Part shown: piece by piece, positions 45,610-54,414 of the stretch | Layout of the letters: each line of letters opens with the position of its first letter | Position numbering within the stretch: position 1 is the first letter of the stretch | Assembly (NCBI GenBank): GCA_016125495.1 | Contig: WGLQ01000014.1 | Span: forward strand, 124,001 to 188,000 | Direction: 5' to 3' | DNA: 64,000 nucleotides | Origin: Hyphomicrobiales bacterium | Lineage (GTDB): Bacteria > Pseudomonadota > Alphaproteobacteria > Rhizobiales > RI-29 | Notes under the pieces: model-generated | Databases searched by the model: none | Told to the model about the DNA's origin: nothing | The model's input: the letters and a program-made list of their open reading frames with translations, nothing else | Made by a program: the position numbers and the translations under genes

Positions 45610-46433
45610 CCCGTCCCCCTGCGCTTGCTATGGTCGCCGCCCGCAAAGATCGCCCCGACCGGCAACATGCACCCGAGAAAGAGCGCCAAAGCCGCCACGA
45701 CGATCGAAGGGCCGGCCGGCGTATCCCATGTGAGCGAACCAAAGAGCCCGAGTACGACCGCGAACGCCCCGCAAAGAGCCGCCACGAGCGCCATCGCCTC
45801 CGGCCCCGAAACGAGCCGGCGGGCAGCGGCTGGCGGAATGATGAGCATGGCGGTGATGAGCAGCACTCCGACGATCTTCATGGAAATGGCGATGACGAGC
45901 GCCATCAAGAGCATGAACACGAGATTCGTTCGAGCCGGCGTCATCCCCTCCGCCTCGGCGATCTCCCGGCTGACCGTCGCGGCGAAGAGGCGGCTCCAGA
46001 TGGCCGCCAGCAGCGCCAGAACCAATGCCCCACCACCCCAGATGACCAGGAGATCCTGGCTCGACACGGCAAGGATGTCGCCGAAGAGAAATCCCATCAG
46101 ATCGACCCGCACCCAAGGCATCAGACCGAGACAGACGAGCCCCAGCGCGAGCGAGGAATGAGCCAGCAGACCGAGGATCGCGTCCGAAGAAAGCGAGGCG
46201 CGACGCTGGAGTGCGAGGAGGGCCAATGCGATCAGGGCACAGACGACGAAAACCGTGCCCGTCACACTGATCTCGAAGAGCAGCGCGAGCGCCACCCCCA
46301 GCAGCGCGGAATGCGAGAGCGTGTCCCCGAAATAAGCGAGCCGGCGCCAGACGATGAAACACCCGAGCGGCCCGGCGACGAAGGCGACCCCGATTCCAGC
46401 GAGCATGGCCCGAGTGAAGAAATCATCGAGCAT
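45606..46433 (-). CDS. znuB: Zinc ABC transporter permease
   Basis: A 275-residue ABC-3 permease with about eight membrane segments. It begins MLDDFFTRAMLAGIGVAFVAGPLGCFIVWRRLAYFGDTLSHSALLGVAL, and the conserved DTLSHSALLGVAL is the family's cytoplasmic loop motif. It overlaps the znuC reading frame by 11 bases and the zur gene by four, so the operon is tightly packed. Membrane channel of the high-affinity zinc importer. Confidence 0.95.
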   Translation of the reverse strand: MLDDFFTRAMLAGIGVAFVAGPLGCFIVWRRLAYFGDTLSHSALLGVALALLFEISVTGTVFVVCALIALALLALQRRASLSSDAILGLLAHSSLALGLVCLGLMPWVRVDLMGFLFGDILAVSSQDLLVIWGGGALVLALLAAIWSRLFAATVSREIAEAEGMTPARTNLVFMLLMALVIAISMKIVGVLLITAMLIIPPAAARRLVSGPEAMALVAALCGAFAVVLGLFGSLTWDTPAGPSIVVAALALFLGCMLPVGAIFAGGDHSKRRGTG

Positions 46434-47367
46434 GGCCGCCCCCCGTCCGCCCCTCGGCACCGCCCTCGCCTGGCGAGCCGGGCGAAGGATCGGCCTTCGC
46501 GTGTCCATGGGTATGATCGTGCCCGTGCCCATGATCGTGCCCGTGCCCATGATCGTGCCCGTGATCGCAGCAGGCAGCTCCCGCCACTCCGTGTTCGGCG
46601 GCGTGGCCCGGCCCCCCGCCCCCCGGCACGATCCGACCGTCCGGCAAGTGGGCGTGGTCGTGGCGATGCTCGTAGACGGCGAGCGTTGCCGCCGCCCGCT
46701 CCCCGAAGAGTTGCCGATACTCCGCGCTCTCGGCGACCGAGGCCGGCGTGCCGCGGCAGCAGACGTGACCGTTGAGGCAGACCACATAGTCCGTCGCGGC
46801 CATCACCACGTGCAGATCGTGGGAGATCAGCAGAATACCGCAGCCGAGTTCGTCCCGGATCCGCCCGATGAGATTGTAGAGGGCGATCTCGCCGGTGTAG
46901 TCCACCCCTTGGACGGGCTCGTCCAGAACCATGAGATCCGGCTTGCGGGCGATGGCGCGAGCCAGCTGCACACGCTGGAATTCGCCGCCCGAGAGCGTGC
47001 GAACCTCGGACCCCGCCAGGTGCCCGACCGCCGTGCGCTCGAGTGCCGCCGCGATGGCGGCATCCGCGACGCCACCGGTCAACGCCATGAAACGGCGCAC
47101 CGTCAGCGGCAATGTCCAATCGACGTGCAGGCGCTGGGGCACATAGGCCACGCGCAGCCCCTCCCGGCGCCACGCCTTTCCCTCGTCCGCCGCCATCAAC
47201 CCGATGGCCAACTTGGCCGTGGTCGATTTGCCGGAGCCGTTCGGGCCGATGAGCGTGACGATCTCGCGTGGCCGCACCGTGAGTTCGACCCCGCGCACGA
47301 GCCAACGCCCGGCCCGGTGCACCCCGGCGCCATCCAAGGAAACCAATGGCGTTGTCGTCTCGCGCAT
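46423..47367 (-). CDS. znuC: Zinc ABC transporter ATP-binding protein with His-rich tail
   Basis: A 314-residue ATPase with Walker A GPNGSGKST, VPQRLHVDWTLPLTV, signature LSGGEFQR and Walker B LMVLDEPVQGVD. After the standard domain (~residue 230), a tail of about 80 residues is rich in His, Asp, Gly and Cys (CCDHGHDHGHGHDHG), encoded by an 18-bp DNA tandem repeat. Such tails probably bind Zn and may buffer or sense it. The ATG at 47367 is preferred; an in-frame GTG at 47388 is also possible. Divergent from znuA with 240 bases between. Confidence 0.95.
   Translation of the reverse strand: MRETTTPLVSLDGAGVHRAGRWLVRGVELTVRPREIVTLIGPNGSGKSTTAKLAIGLMAADEGKAWRREGLRVAYVPQRLHVDWTLPLTVRRFMALTGGVADAAIAAALERTAVGHLAGSEVRTLSGGEFQRVQLARAIARKPDLMVLDEPVQGVDYTGEIALYNLIGRIRDELGCGILLISHDLHVVMAATDYVVCLNGHVCCRGTPASVAESAEYRQLFGERAAATLAVYEHRHDHAHLPDGRIVPGGGGPGHAAEHGVAGAACCDHGHDHGHGHDHGHGHDHTHGHAKADPSPGSPGEGGAEGRTGGGHAR
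46513..46566. repeat. 18-bp tandem repeat encoding the ZnuC His-rich tail
   Basis: Three near-perfect copies of an 18-base unit (46513–46530, 46531–46548, 46549–46566, the last diverging in its final three bases). On the minus strand they encode GHDHGH-type units. Slippage here would change the number of His residues in the tail. Confidence 0.85.
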
Positions 47368-47517
47368 CCCCGTTCCCGTCCCGTCCACCAGGCCCCCGAC
47401 ATTGCCTCCGCACCGGGACTCGTCCGGTCCGGCGCTCTCCGTTGCGCCACTTCGGGGATCCGGCCGTCACCGACCGCGAGCCGTCATGCTCCGGCGATGT
47501 CTTGCAATCGCAAATAT

Positions 47518-47536
47518 CGTTATGTTATAGCATTCG
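47518..47536. promoter_or_regulatory. Candidate Zur box between znuC and znuA
   Basis: An AT-rich island contains ATGTTATAGCAT (47522–47533), nearly palindromic (10 of 12 bases match its own reverse complement), resembling the TGTTATA-type arms of Zur sites. It stands out from GC-rich flanks and lies 72 bases before the znuA start and about 155 bases before the znuC start, so it could control both. Confidence 0.65.
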
Positions 47537-47607
47537 CCACCAGACTGCCATAGCAGCGATCGCTCAGCACTACACCGGTCGCTCACCAAACGCCACGGAG
47601 GCTATTC

Positions 47608-48678
47608 GTGAGAGTGATACGAACGTTCGGGTTCTGGGTCCTCGGCGCCGGCTTGGCGCTTGCCGCAACCGGCCGATCCGCCGCAGCGGAGGCGCCGTCC
47701 GTGGTGGTCTCCATCAAGCCGATCCACTCGCTCGTCGCCGGGGTCATGGACGGCATCGGCACACCGGGGATTATCGTCGAGGGGGCGGGTTCACCGCACA
47801 CCGCCAGCCTCAAGCCGTCAAAAGCCGCTGCCATCGAAGCGGCGGGCGTGGTGTTCTGGGTCGGCCACGAACTCGAAACCTTTCTCGAGGGGCCGCTCGA
47901 ATCACTAGCCGGCAAGGCCCACGTGATCAGCCTCATCGACGCACCGGACCTCGTGCGTCACGAAATCCGCGAAGGCGGCGCATTCGAAGGTCACGCCGAC
48001 CACGACGGACACGGACACGGACACGGACACGAAGAGGCCAAGCACGACGAACACGATCACGACAAATCCAAGAACCACGATGGCCACGGCCACGGCCACG
48101 GACACGGTGAGGCAAAGCACACCGAAGCCGACCATGGGGACGGCGAACATCACGACGAAACCGACGCTCACATCTGGCTCGATCCCGCCAACGCAAAGGC
48201 GATCGTCGCGGCGGCCGCCAAGGCTCTCGCCGAGGCCGATCCGGCCAATGGCGGGCGGTACATGGCCAACGCCGCTGCGCTGCAGGCCCGCCTCGACGGG
48301 CTGACCACCGATATCGAGACCATCGTGGCGCCGGTGCGCGAGAGGCCCTTCATCGTCTTTCACGATGCCTACCAGTACTTCGAGCATCGATTCGGCCTCG
48401 CCGCGGCCGGCTCCATCACGACGAACCCCGAAGTGGCGCCCGGCGCAGAGCGGGTGACGGAGCTGCGGGCAAAGGTGCGTGAACTCGGCGCGGTCTGCGT
48501 CTTCTCCGAACCCCAATTCTCGCCCAAGATCGTCAGTGTCATCACCGAGGGAACCGGCGCGCGCACCGGCGTGCTCGATCCGCTCGGAGCCGACATCGCC
48601 GCCGGTCCGGAGCACTATTTCACGCTCATGAAGCGCAACGCCGAGGCCATCCGCGATTGCCTGACGCCGGCGAGCTGA
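47608..48678 (+). CDS. znuA: Zinc ABC transporter substrate-binding protein
   Basis: A 356-residue periplasmic protein with a signal segment (FWVLGAGLALAATGRSAAAEA). Metal His are in GSPHTASLKPS, DAHIWLDPANAK and VFHDAYQYFEHRFG, the three-His ZnuA pattern. A long His/Asp-rich loop occupies about residues 125–185 (DHDGHGHGHGH and HGHGHGEAKH), typical of zinc-specific proteins and missing in the Mn/Fe protein at 31920. Single gene, divergent from znuC-znuB-zur, likely repressed by Zur. Confidence 0.97.
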   Translation: MRVIRTFGFWVLGAGLALAATGRSAAAEAPSVVVSIKPIHSLVAGVMDGIGTPGIIVEGAGSPHTASLKPSKAAAIEAAGVVFWVGHELETFLEGPLESLAGKAHVISLIDAPDLVRHEIREGGAFEGHADHDGHGHGHGHEEAKHDEHDHDKSKNHDGHGHGHGHGEAKHTEADHGDGEHHDETDAHIWLDPANAKAIVAAAAKALAEADPANGGRYMANAAALQARLDGLTTDIETIVAPVRERPFIVFHDAYQYFEHRFGLAAAGSITTNPEVAPGAERVTELRAKVRELGAVCVFSEPQFSPKIVSVITEGTGARTGVLDPLGADIAAGPEHYFTLMKRNAEAIRDCLTPAS

Positions 48679-48728
48679 GCCGCTGGTATGGGTTACCGTT
48701 GAGGTCCGGGTGACGCCGTGCTACCGGC

Positions 48729-48772
48729 CCCGTCGAGGGTGCGCCGCCATCCGGCCCCGCACCCTCGACGGG
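48729..48772 (+). promoter_or_regulatory. Perfect 15-bp hairpin overlapping the carbonic-anhydrase ribosome-binding site
   Basis: Bases 48729–48743 are exactly complementary to 48758–48772 around a 14-base loop. The right arm ends in ACGGG, part of the GGGAG ribosome-binding site of the gene starting at 48783. It could be a znuA terminator without a T-tract, or a leader structure that hides the ribosome-binding site. Confidence 0.6.
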
Positions 48773-48782
48773 AGATCGTGAC

Positions 48783-49316
48783 ATGCCGCTCTATGCGTTC
48801 GAGAAGCGTCGTCCCAGCCTCGCAGCACCGGAGCGCACCTGGATCGCCCCCGGTGCGCACGTGATCGGCGACGTCGAACTCGCCGCGGACGTGAGCGTCT
48901 GGTTCGGTGCGACCCTCAGGGGCGACAACGAAGCGATCACTGTCGGCGCGGGCTCGAACCTCCAGGAAAACGTCATCTGCCACACCGATCCGGGCTTTCC
49001 GCTGAGGATCGGAGCCGGCTGCACGATCGGCCACGGAGCGATCCTGCATGGCTGCACGATCGCCGACGACTGCCTCGTCGGCATGGGAGCGACCATTCTC
49101 AACGGGGCCGAAATCGGGGCCGGTTCGATCGTCGGAGCGGGCGCCCTCGTCACCGAGCGCAAATCGTTTCCGCCCGGCTCCCTGATCGTCGGCTCGCCGG
49201 CCCGCCTCGCACGCGAGGTGGACGAGAAGGGCCGTGAGATCATCCGCCGTTCGGCCGCCGTCTACGTCGCGAAGATCGCGCGCTATCGCACGGGCCTCGA
49301 GCCGATCGGGGATTGA
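48783..49316 (+). CDS. Gamma-carbonic anhydrase family protein
   Basis: A 177-residue left-handed beta-helix protein of the gamma-carbonic anhydrase (YrdA/PaaY) type. The hexapeptide repeats run through the middle, with metal ligand His residues in NVICHTDPGFPLRIGAGCTIGHGAILHGC (three His positions). The family binds zinc or iron; some hydrate CO2, others lack activity. The gene follows znuA by 104 bases, most of it a perfect hairpin. Co-localisation with zinc import is consistent with a metalloprotein, but is only suggestive. Confidence 0.93.
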   Translation: MPLYAFEKRRPSLAAPERTWIAPGAHVIGDVELAADVSVWFGATLRGDNEAITVGAGSNLQENVICHTDPGFPLRIGAGCTIGHGAILHGCTIADDCLVGMGATILNGAEIGAGSIVGAGALVTERKSFPPGSLIVGSPARLAREVDEKGREIIRRSAAVYVAKIARYRTGLEPIGD

Positions 49317-49557
49317 GCGCCGCCAACCGCTCGCGGACGCTCCCGCGCCCATCGGGCAACCGGGCTCCGGCCACCGTTTCGCCTTGCCCCTGTGGAAAGC
49401 GGCGTTGGAGCAACCAGCGCACTTTGCTAGTTTTGCGCGATCGCCGATTATGACGCTGGTGTGCTTCGTCGAACGAGCCCTGGCACCCGATGGTCGCGGG
49501 TAGATGGCGGCGGCACGCGAGGCGAACCTGCCAGCGAAAGCGGTCGAGGAGAAAAGC

Positions 49558-50796
49558 ATGTTGTCGCCAAGCGCGTTTCGCGCGCCCGCACCGCGTGGCG
49601 CCTCCGCCCCCCGCTCGACGCAGGCCAGCGCGCCATGCGTGTCTCGCCGGTCGTCATTCAGTCCATACGGCCCATTGGCGCTGGCACTCGCCGTGCTGAT
49701 CGGCTTCGGCTCCCTCGCCGCCGGCCCGCAACCCGCCCGGGCGGACATGTCGATCTATGTCCTCGTCAACGATGAACCGATCTCCGAGTTCGACATCCAG
49801 CAACGCGTCAACCTGCTGCTGTCCAGTTCCTCGCAGATGCGCTCCCGGCTCGAGGCCAAGCTCCGCGCCAAGGACATCAACGAGCGCTTTCGCCAGTTCG
49901 CCATGTCGCGCAATCCGCGTAGCCAGGAAGACGTGAAGCGTCTGCAGGGCGAGTTCGTCGAGCGGCTGCGCGAGCAGGCCTTGCGCGAGGTCCGTCCGGG
50001 GCTGCGCAATGCGGCCCTCAGTGAACTCGTGAACGAGATCCTGATGGTCCAAGAGGCCAAACGGCTCAACATCGTCGTCGACGAGGAGGAGGTCACGAGG
50101 CTGCTCACCGCCATGGCCAAGCGCAGCAATGCGACGCTCGAAGCCTTCGCGGCGAACCTGCGCAGGGGCGGCATCAACATCGCGACCCTACGCAGCAAGG
50201 TGCGCGGCCAGGTCGCCTGGAGCCGGGTCGTGCGACGCCGGTATGGCAGCAGTGTCTTCATCGGCGAGGACGAACTCGACGAGACCGTGTCGACCATCGC
50301 CACCGGGGAGGAAGGCGCGGGGCCCGTCGAGAAGGTCGAGATGCGTCTCAACCGCATCACCATCCCGCTTTCGGGCCAGATCGACCAGAGCCTGATGGGC
50401 CAGCGTTTCGCGGCCGCCGAGGACCTGCGCCAGCGATTCCAGTCCTGCGAGAGCACCGCCAAGCTGGCCGCCCTCGTTCCCGGCGCAACCCACCAGAGCC
50501 TCGGGCGCGTCGCACTCGACACGCTGCCCGTGGAGGCCCGCCCGATCCTGGCGGCCGCCCAGGCCGGCCAGATGGCCCCCCCGGTCTTCACCGCGAGCGG
50601 CATCCACCTCTATGCGGTCTGCGACCGGCGCAGCGTGGCCGGCGATGAACAGACCCGGCAGGAGGCTCGCAACAAGCTCGAACAGGAGCAACTGGCCTCG
50701 CACGCCAAGCGCCTGCTCCGCGACCTCTGCACCGATGCGTTCCTGGAATACAAGGCGGGCGAGCAACCGGGCCAGAAGCCCTGCGGCGAGACCTGA
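49558..50796 (+). CDS. SurA-like periplasmic chaperone/peptidylprolyl isomerase
   Basis: A 412-residue exported protein. After a basic leader it has a signal segment (PLALALAVLIGFGSLAAGPQPARA). The SurA N-terminal domain starts MSIYVLVNDEPISEFDIQQRVNLLL, with VNEILMVQEAKRLNIVVDEEEV. A weak parvulin-like PPIase region is suggested by VEMRLNRITIPLSGQ and DTLPVEARPILAAAQAGQMAPPVFTASGIHLYAV. SurA assists outer-membrane protein folding. It precedes pdxA and rsmA, the common surA–pdxA–rsmA order. The ATG at 49558 has GAGGAG upstream; an earlier frame start at 49504 is possible. Confidence 0.9.
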   Translation: MLSPSAFRAPAPRGASAPRSTQASAPCVSRRSSFSPYGPLALALAVLIGFGSLAAGPQPARADMSIYVLVNDEPISEFDIQQRVNLLLSSSSQMRSRLEAKLRAKDINERFRQFAMSRNPRSQEDVKRLQGEFVERLREQALREVRPGLRNAALSELVNEILMVQEAKRLNIVVDEEEVTRLLTAMAKRSNATLEAFAANLRRGGINIATLRSKVRGQVAWSRVVRRRYGSSVFIGEDELDETVSTIATGEEGAGPVEKVEMRLNRITIPLSGQIDQSLMGQRFAAAEDLRQRFQSCESTAKLAALVPGATHQSLGRVALDTLPVEARPILAAAQAGQMAPPVFTASGIHLYAVCDRRSVAGDEQTRQEARNKLEQEQLASHAKRLLRDLCTDAFLEYKAGEQPGQKPCGET

Positions 50797-50800
50797 GCCC

Positions 50801-51868
50801 GTGCGCGCCGACAAGCCACTGGCCGTCACCATGGGTGACCCGGCCGGCATTGGCCCGGAGATCATTCTCGAGGCCTGGTCGGTGAGAGAAGCAGAGCGAC
50901 TTGCGCCATTCGTTGCGGTCGGCCGTCCCGAATGGCTCCTCGACGCCGCACGGCGGCGCCCGAGGGCCGTACCGATCGACACCATCACCGCGACCGAAGC
51001 CCTCGCCGACCCCAGGGCTCTCGGACTTGCGGCTCGCGACCCGAACCGCCTCGTCGTCGTCGCGGTCGGCGATCCCGGCCCCGCCGTCGTTCCAGGCCGA
51101 CCGACCGAGGCGGCAGCACCCGCCATCATCGCCGCGATCGAGACCTCCGTCGCCCTGATCGCCGCCGGGCAGGCCGCCGGGATCGTCACGGCCCCGATCG
51201 CCAAGGCGGTCCTCAAGTCCGCCGGCTTTGCCCATCCGGGGCACACCGAACTCCTCGGTGAACTCAGCCGGCGCCATTGGCCGGTCGAGCCCTGCCAACC
51301 GGTCATGATGCTGGTCGGGGCCGATCTCCGGGTCGTTCCGGTCACCGTCCACGTCCCCCTCACCGCGGTCGCCCCGAGCCTCACCGGCGAACTCATCATG
51401 AGCGTCGCGCGCATCACGGCACGGGCGCTCACCCGTGACTTCGCCGTCGCCCGACCGCGGATCGCCGTGTGCGGGCTCAACCCCCATGCCGGCGAGAACG
51501 CCACTATGGGCACCGAGGAACGCGACATCATCGCCCCGGCCGTCGCCGGCCTCGTTCGCGAGGGGCTGGAGGTGCGCGGACCGCTCCCGGCCGACACACT
51601 TTTTCATCCACGCGCCCGGCGGAACTACGATGCCGTTCTCGGCATGTATCACGATCAGGTCCTGATCCCCCTCAAGACGATCGCCTTCGAGAGCGGCGTC
51701 AACACCACACTCGGCCTCGCCTTCGTGCGCACCTCGCCGGACCATGGCACGGCTTTCGACATCGCTGGCACGGGAACGGCCGACCCGACCAGCATGATCG
51801 CCGCGATCCGGCTTGCCGGCGATATGGTCCGCCGGCGCGACGCCGCACCCGTTGCGCGCGTGAACTGA
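50801..51868 (+). CDS. pdxA: 4-hydroxythreonine-4-phosphate dehydrogenase
   Basis: A 355-residue NAD enzyme of pyridoxal 5'-phosphate synthesis that oxidises and decarboxylates 4-phosphohydroxy-threonine. Metal and substrate motifs are present: [48 protein letters not shown] and [13 protein letters not shown], with the conserved His residues. The GTG at 50801 lies four bases after the surA-like stop; the internal ATG would remove the start of the first strand. It overlaps rsmA by one base. Confidence 0.97.
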   Translation: MRADKPLAVTMGDPAGIGPEIILEAWSVREAERLAPFVAVGRPEWLLDAARRRPRAVPIDTITATEALADPRALGLAARDPNRLVVVAVGDPGPAVVPGRPTEAAAPAIIAAIETSVALIAAGQAAGIVTAPIAKAVLKSAGFAHPGHTELLGELSRRHWPVEPCQPVMMLVGADLRVVPVTVHVPLTAVAPSLTGELIMSVARITARALTRDFAVARPRIAVCGLNPHAGENATMGTEERDIIAPAVAGLVREGLEVRGPLPADTLFHPRARRNYDAVLGMYHDQVLIPLKTIAFESGVNTTLGLAFVRTSPDHGTAFDIAGTGTADPTSMIAAIRLAGDMVRRRDAAPVARVN

Positions 51869-52743
51869 TGGGCTCGAGCGCGGCACCGGGCGACGGACTG
51901 CCGGCCCTGCGCGAGGTGATCCGCTTGCTGGAACTGCGGGCGCGGCGCAGCCTCGGGCAGAATTTCATCCTCGACCTCAATCTCACGCGGCGCATCGCCC
52001 GTCTCGTGCCGGACCTTGCCGCGCGCTCCATCGTCGAGATCGGGCCCGGCCCCGGGGGCCTGACACGCGGACTTCTCATGGAGGGAGCCGGCCGGGTCCT
52101 CGCCGTCGAGCGCGATGAGCGTTTCCTTCCCGCACTGGCGGCGATCGCCGAGGCCTATCCGGGCCGGCTCGAGGTTCGCCACGCCGATGCCCTCGAACTC
52201 GATTATTCGTCTCTCGTTACCGCTCCCGGCGCGATCGTCGCCAACCTGCCCTACAACATCGCAACGCCCCTCCTCACCGGCTGGCTGACCCTGACGCCCT
52301 GGCCGGACTGGCTCGGTCTGATGGCCCTGATGTTCCAAAAGGAGGTTGCCGAGCGCATCGCCGCGCCGGTCGGCACGCCGGCCTATGGCCGTCTCTCGGT
52401 GCTGGCCCAGTGGCGCGCCGAGGTTCGACTGGCCCTGACGTTGCCACCCGCCGCCTTCACGCCGCCACCCAAGGTCTCCTCGGCGGTCGTCGTATTCCGC
52501 CCCCGCCCGGTGCCCGAGCCGGTCTGTGCCCCGGCAACGCTGGAGAGAGTCACGGCGGCCGCCTTCGGCCAGCGGCGCAAGATGCTGCGGGCGAGCCTCA
52601 AGACCCTGGTTGCCGAGCCCGAAGCCCTGCTCGAAGCGGCCGCGATCGAGCCGACCGAACGCGCCGAGCATGTTCCGGTCGCAGGGTTCGTGCGGCTCGC
52701 CGCCGCCCTCGAGGCTCAAAACGCGGCGGGCGATCGGCGTTAG
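51868..52743 (+). CDS. rsmA: 16S rRNA (adenine(1518)-N6/adenine(1519)-N6)-dimethyltransferase
   Basis: A 291-residue KsgA/RsmA methyltransferase that dimethylates two adenines near the 3' end of 16S rRNA during small-subunit assembly. Motifs: [31 protein letters not shown] (SAM motif I), AVERD and [11 protein letters not shown] (catalytic NLPY). Start ATG overlaps the pdxA stop (TGATG). Its stop codon overlaps the stop of gmk on the opposite strand, so the two genes converge without spacer. Confidence 0.97.
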   Translation: MGSSAAPGDGLPALREVIRLLELRARRSLGQNFILDLNLTRRIARLVPDLAARSIVEIGPGPGGLTRGLLMEGAGRVLAVERDERFLPALAAIAEAYPGRLEVRHADALELDYSSLVTAPGAIVANLPYNIATPLLTGWLTLTPWPDWLGLMALMFQKEVAERIAAPVGTPAYGRLSVLAQWRAEVRLALTLPPAAFTPPPKVSSAVVVFRPRPVPEPVCAPATLERVTAAAFGQRRKMLRASLKTLVAEPEALLEAAAIEPTERAEHVPVAGFVRLAAALEAQNAAGDRR

Positions 52744-53375
52744 CCGCCTTCGAGCCCGTCGACGAAAGCGCCGAGCCCCGTGCGCCGCCGGGTCCTGAGC
52801 CGCTCGCTGGCGAGGATCGAGCGGATCGATTCGACACTCTCGTCGACATCCGCGTTGACCACCACGTACTCGTACTCGCCCCAGTGACTGATTTCCTCCT
52901 CGGCGCGCGCCATTCGCTCGGCGACGACGGCGGCGCTGTCCTGGGCCCGCTGACGCAAACGTTGTTCGAGCGCGACGAGCGACGGCGGAAGGATGAAAAC
53001 GGTGACGACGTCTGCCCCGGCGCGCTCGCGCAATTGCCGCGCTCCCTGCCAGTCGACGTCGAACAGCACGTCGCGGCCCTCGGCGAGCGCCGCCTCGACC
53101 GGGGCCTTCGGCGTGCCGTACCCGTTGGAAAAGACGTTGGCCCACTCGAGCAATTCGCCGGCCTCGCGGCGCGCATCGAAGGTGGCGCGGTCGACGAAGT
53201 GGTAATCGATGCCGTCGCGTTCTCCCGGACGAGGCGCCCGGGTCGTCAAGGAGACCGAAAGCCGCAGCTCCGCCTCGGCGTCCATGAGGCGTCGCGCGAT
53301 TGTCGTCTTTCCTGCACCAGAGGGCGAGGAGAGCACGAGCATGAGACCGCGCCGGGGGATCAGGGGATTGCTCAT
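52740..53375 (-). CDS. gmk: Guanylate kinase
   Basis: A 211-residue kinase that phosphorylates GMP to GDP. P-loop [11 protein letters not shown] at ~16–26, then the GMP-binding segment [22 protein letters not shown] and [17 protein letters not shown]. Length is typical. It follows the YicC-family gene by one base, the common bacterial yicC–gmk pair. Convergent with rsmA. Confidence 0.97.
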   Translation of the reverse strand: MSNPLIPRRGLMLVLSSPSGAGKTTIARRLMDAEAELRLSVSLTTRAPRPGERDGIDYHFVDRATFDARREAGELLEWANVFSNGYGTPKAPVEAALAEGRDVLFDVDWQGARQLRERAGADVVTVFILPPSLVALEQRLRQRAQDSAAVVAERMARAEEEISHWGEYEYVVVNADVDESVESIRSILASERLRTRRRTGLGAFVDGLEGG

Positions 53376-53376
53376 T

Positions 53377-54267
53377 TCATTCCACGTTCTGGATCTGCTC
53401 GCGGAACTGGTCGATGAACGACTTGAGGGAGAGCCCGAGGCGCGTGATCTCGATGTCGCTCGCCTTCGAGCAGATCGTATTGGCCTCCCGGTTGAATTCC
53501 TGGGAGAGGAAATCCAATTGACGCCCGGCCGGCTCCCCGGCGACCAGCAGCGCGCGGGCGGCCACGACATGGGCGCGCAGCCGGTCGAGTTCCTCCTGGA
53601 TATCGGCCCGCGTCGCGATGAGCAGCACCTCCTGGGCGAGGCGCTGGGGATCGAGTTGCTCGGGCCGTTCGCCGAGTGCGGCGATCTGGCGCTCGAGGCG
53701 CGCCTTGATCCGCGCGCTGGAGCGGCCCGGGTGGTCGGTGATCTCGGCCACCAGCCCATCGACCCGGTCGATCAATCCACCGAGCACATTGGCCAGTTGG
53801 CGCCCCTCGGCGGCACGTGCGCCAACCAGGATGTCGAGAGCCTCCTCGAGCCCCGCGAGCACGCCGGTATTGAGCCGCGCCTCCAGTTCGGCATCGGCTT
53901 CCGCCTCGGCGAGTTCGAGCACGCCGCGCACGGCGAGGAGGTCACCGACGCTGATCGCGGTCACCTCGCCCGCCGTCCGGCGCACCTGCCGCGCGATCTC
54001 GATCGCCTGCTGCAAAACCGTCTGGTTCACCTTGAGGGCCTGACTGCCGCCCTCCTTGCGCAGGGTGAGCGTCAGGTTGCAATTGCCCCGCGCCAGCCTG
54101 CTGGAGCACATCGCGCGCACCTTCGACTCGAGCGATTCCAGGTTCTGGGGAAGGCGCAGGCGCACCTCGAGGTTGCGCCCATTGACGGAGCGAATCTCCC
54201 AACTCCAGCTGTAGCCCTCGATCGCGCCGGCCGTGCGCGCGAACCCCGTCATGCTCCTGAGCGCCAT
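53377..54267 (-). CDS. yicC: YicC/YloC family endoribonuclease
   Basis: A 296-residue YicC-family protein with the N-terminal MALRSMTGFARTAGA motif, LRLPQNLESLESKVRAMCSSRLARGN and the C-terminal DUF1732 part (GRQLDFLSQEFNREANTICSKA). Family members are endoribonucleases involved in small RNA turnover. The ATG at 54267 matches the family start. It lies between mltG and gmk; its stop is adjacent to the gmk start. Confidence 0.95.
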   Translation of the reverse strand: MALRSMTGFARTAGAIEGYSWSWEIRSVNGRNLEVRLRLPQNLESLESKVRAMCSSRLARGNCNLTLTLRKEGGSQALKVNQTVLQQAIEIARQVRRTAGEVTAISVGDLLAVRGVLELAEAEADAELEARLNTGVLAGLEEALDILVGARAAEGRQLANVLGGLIDRVDGLVAEITDHPGRSSARIKARLERQIAALGERPEQLDPQRLAQEVLLIATRADIQEELDRLRAHVVAARALLVAGEPAGRQLDFLSQEFNREANTICSKASDIEITRLGLSLKSFIDQFREQIQNVE

Positions 54268-54414
54268 GGCCACCTCGGCTCGAATCCCGCGCCCATGGTG
54301 GGTCACGTTGCGCGGACCCTACCGGCACCGGACGCTGTCGCCAAGTATTCACGACGTGGACCCGGTGATCGGGAGAATGGCCGACGAGCGGCCCCTCGAG
54401 AAGGGGATCGACGG

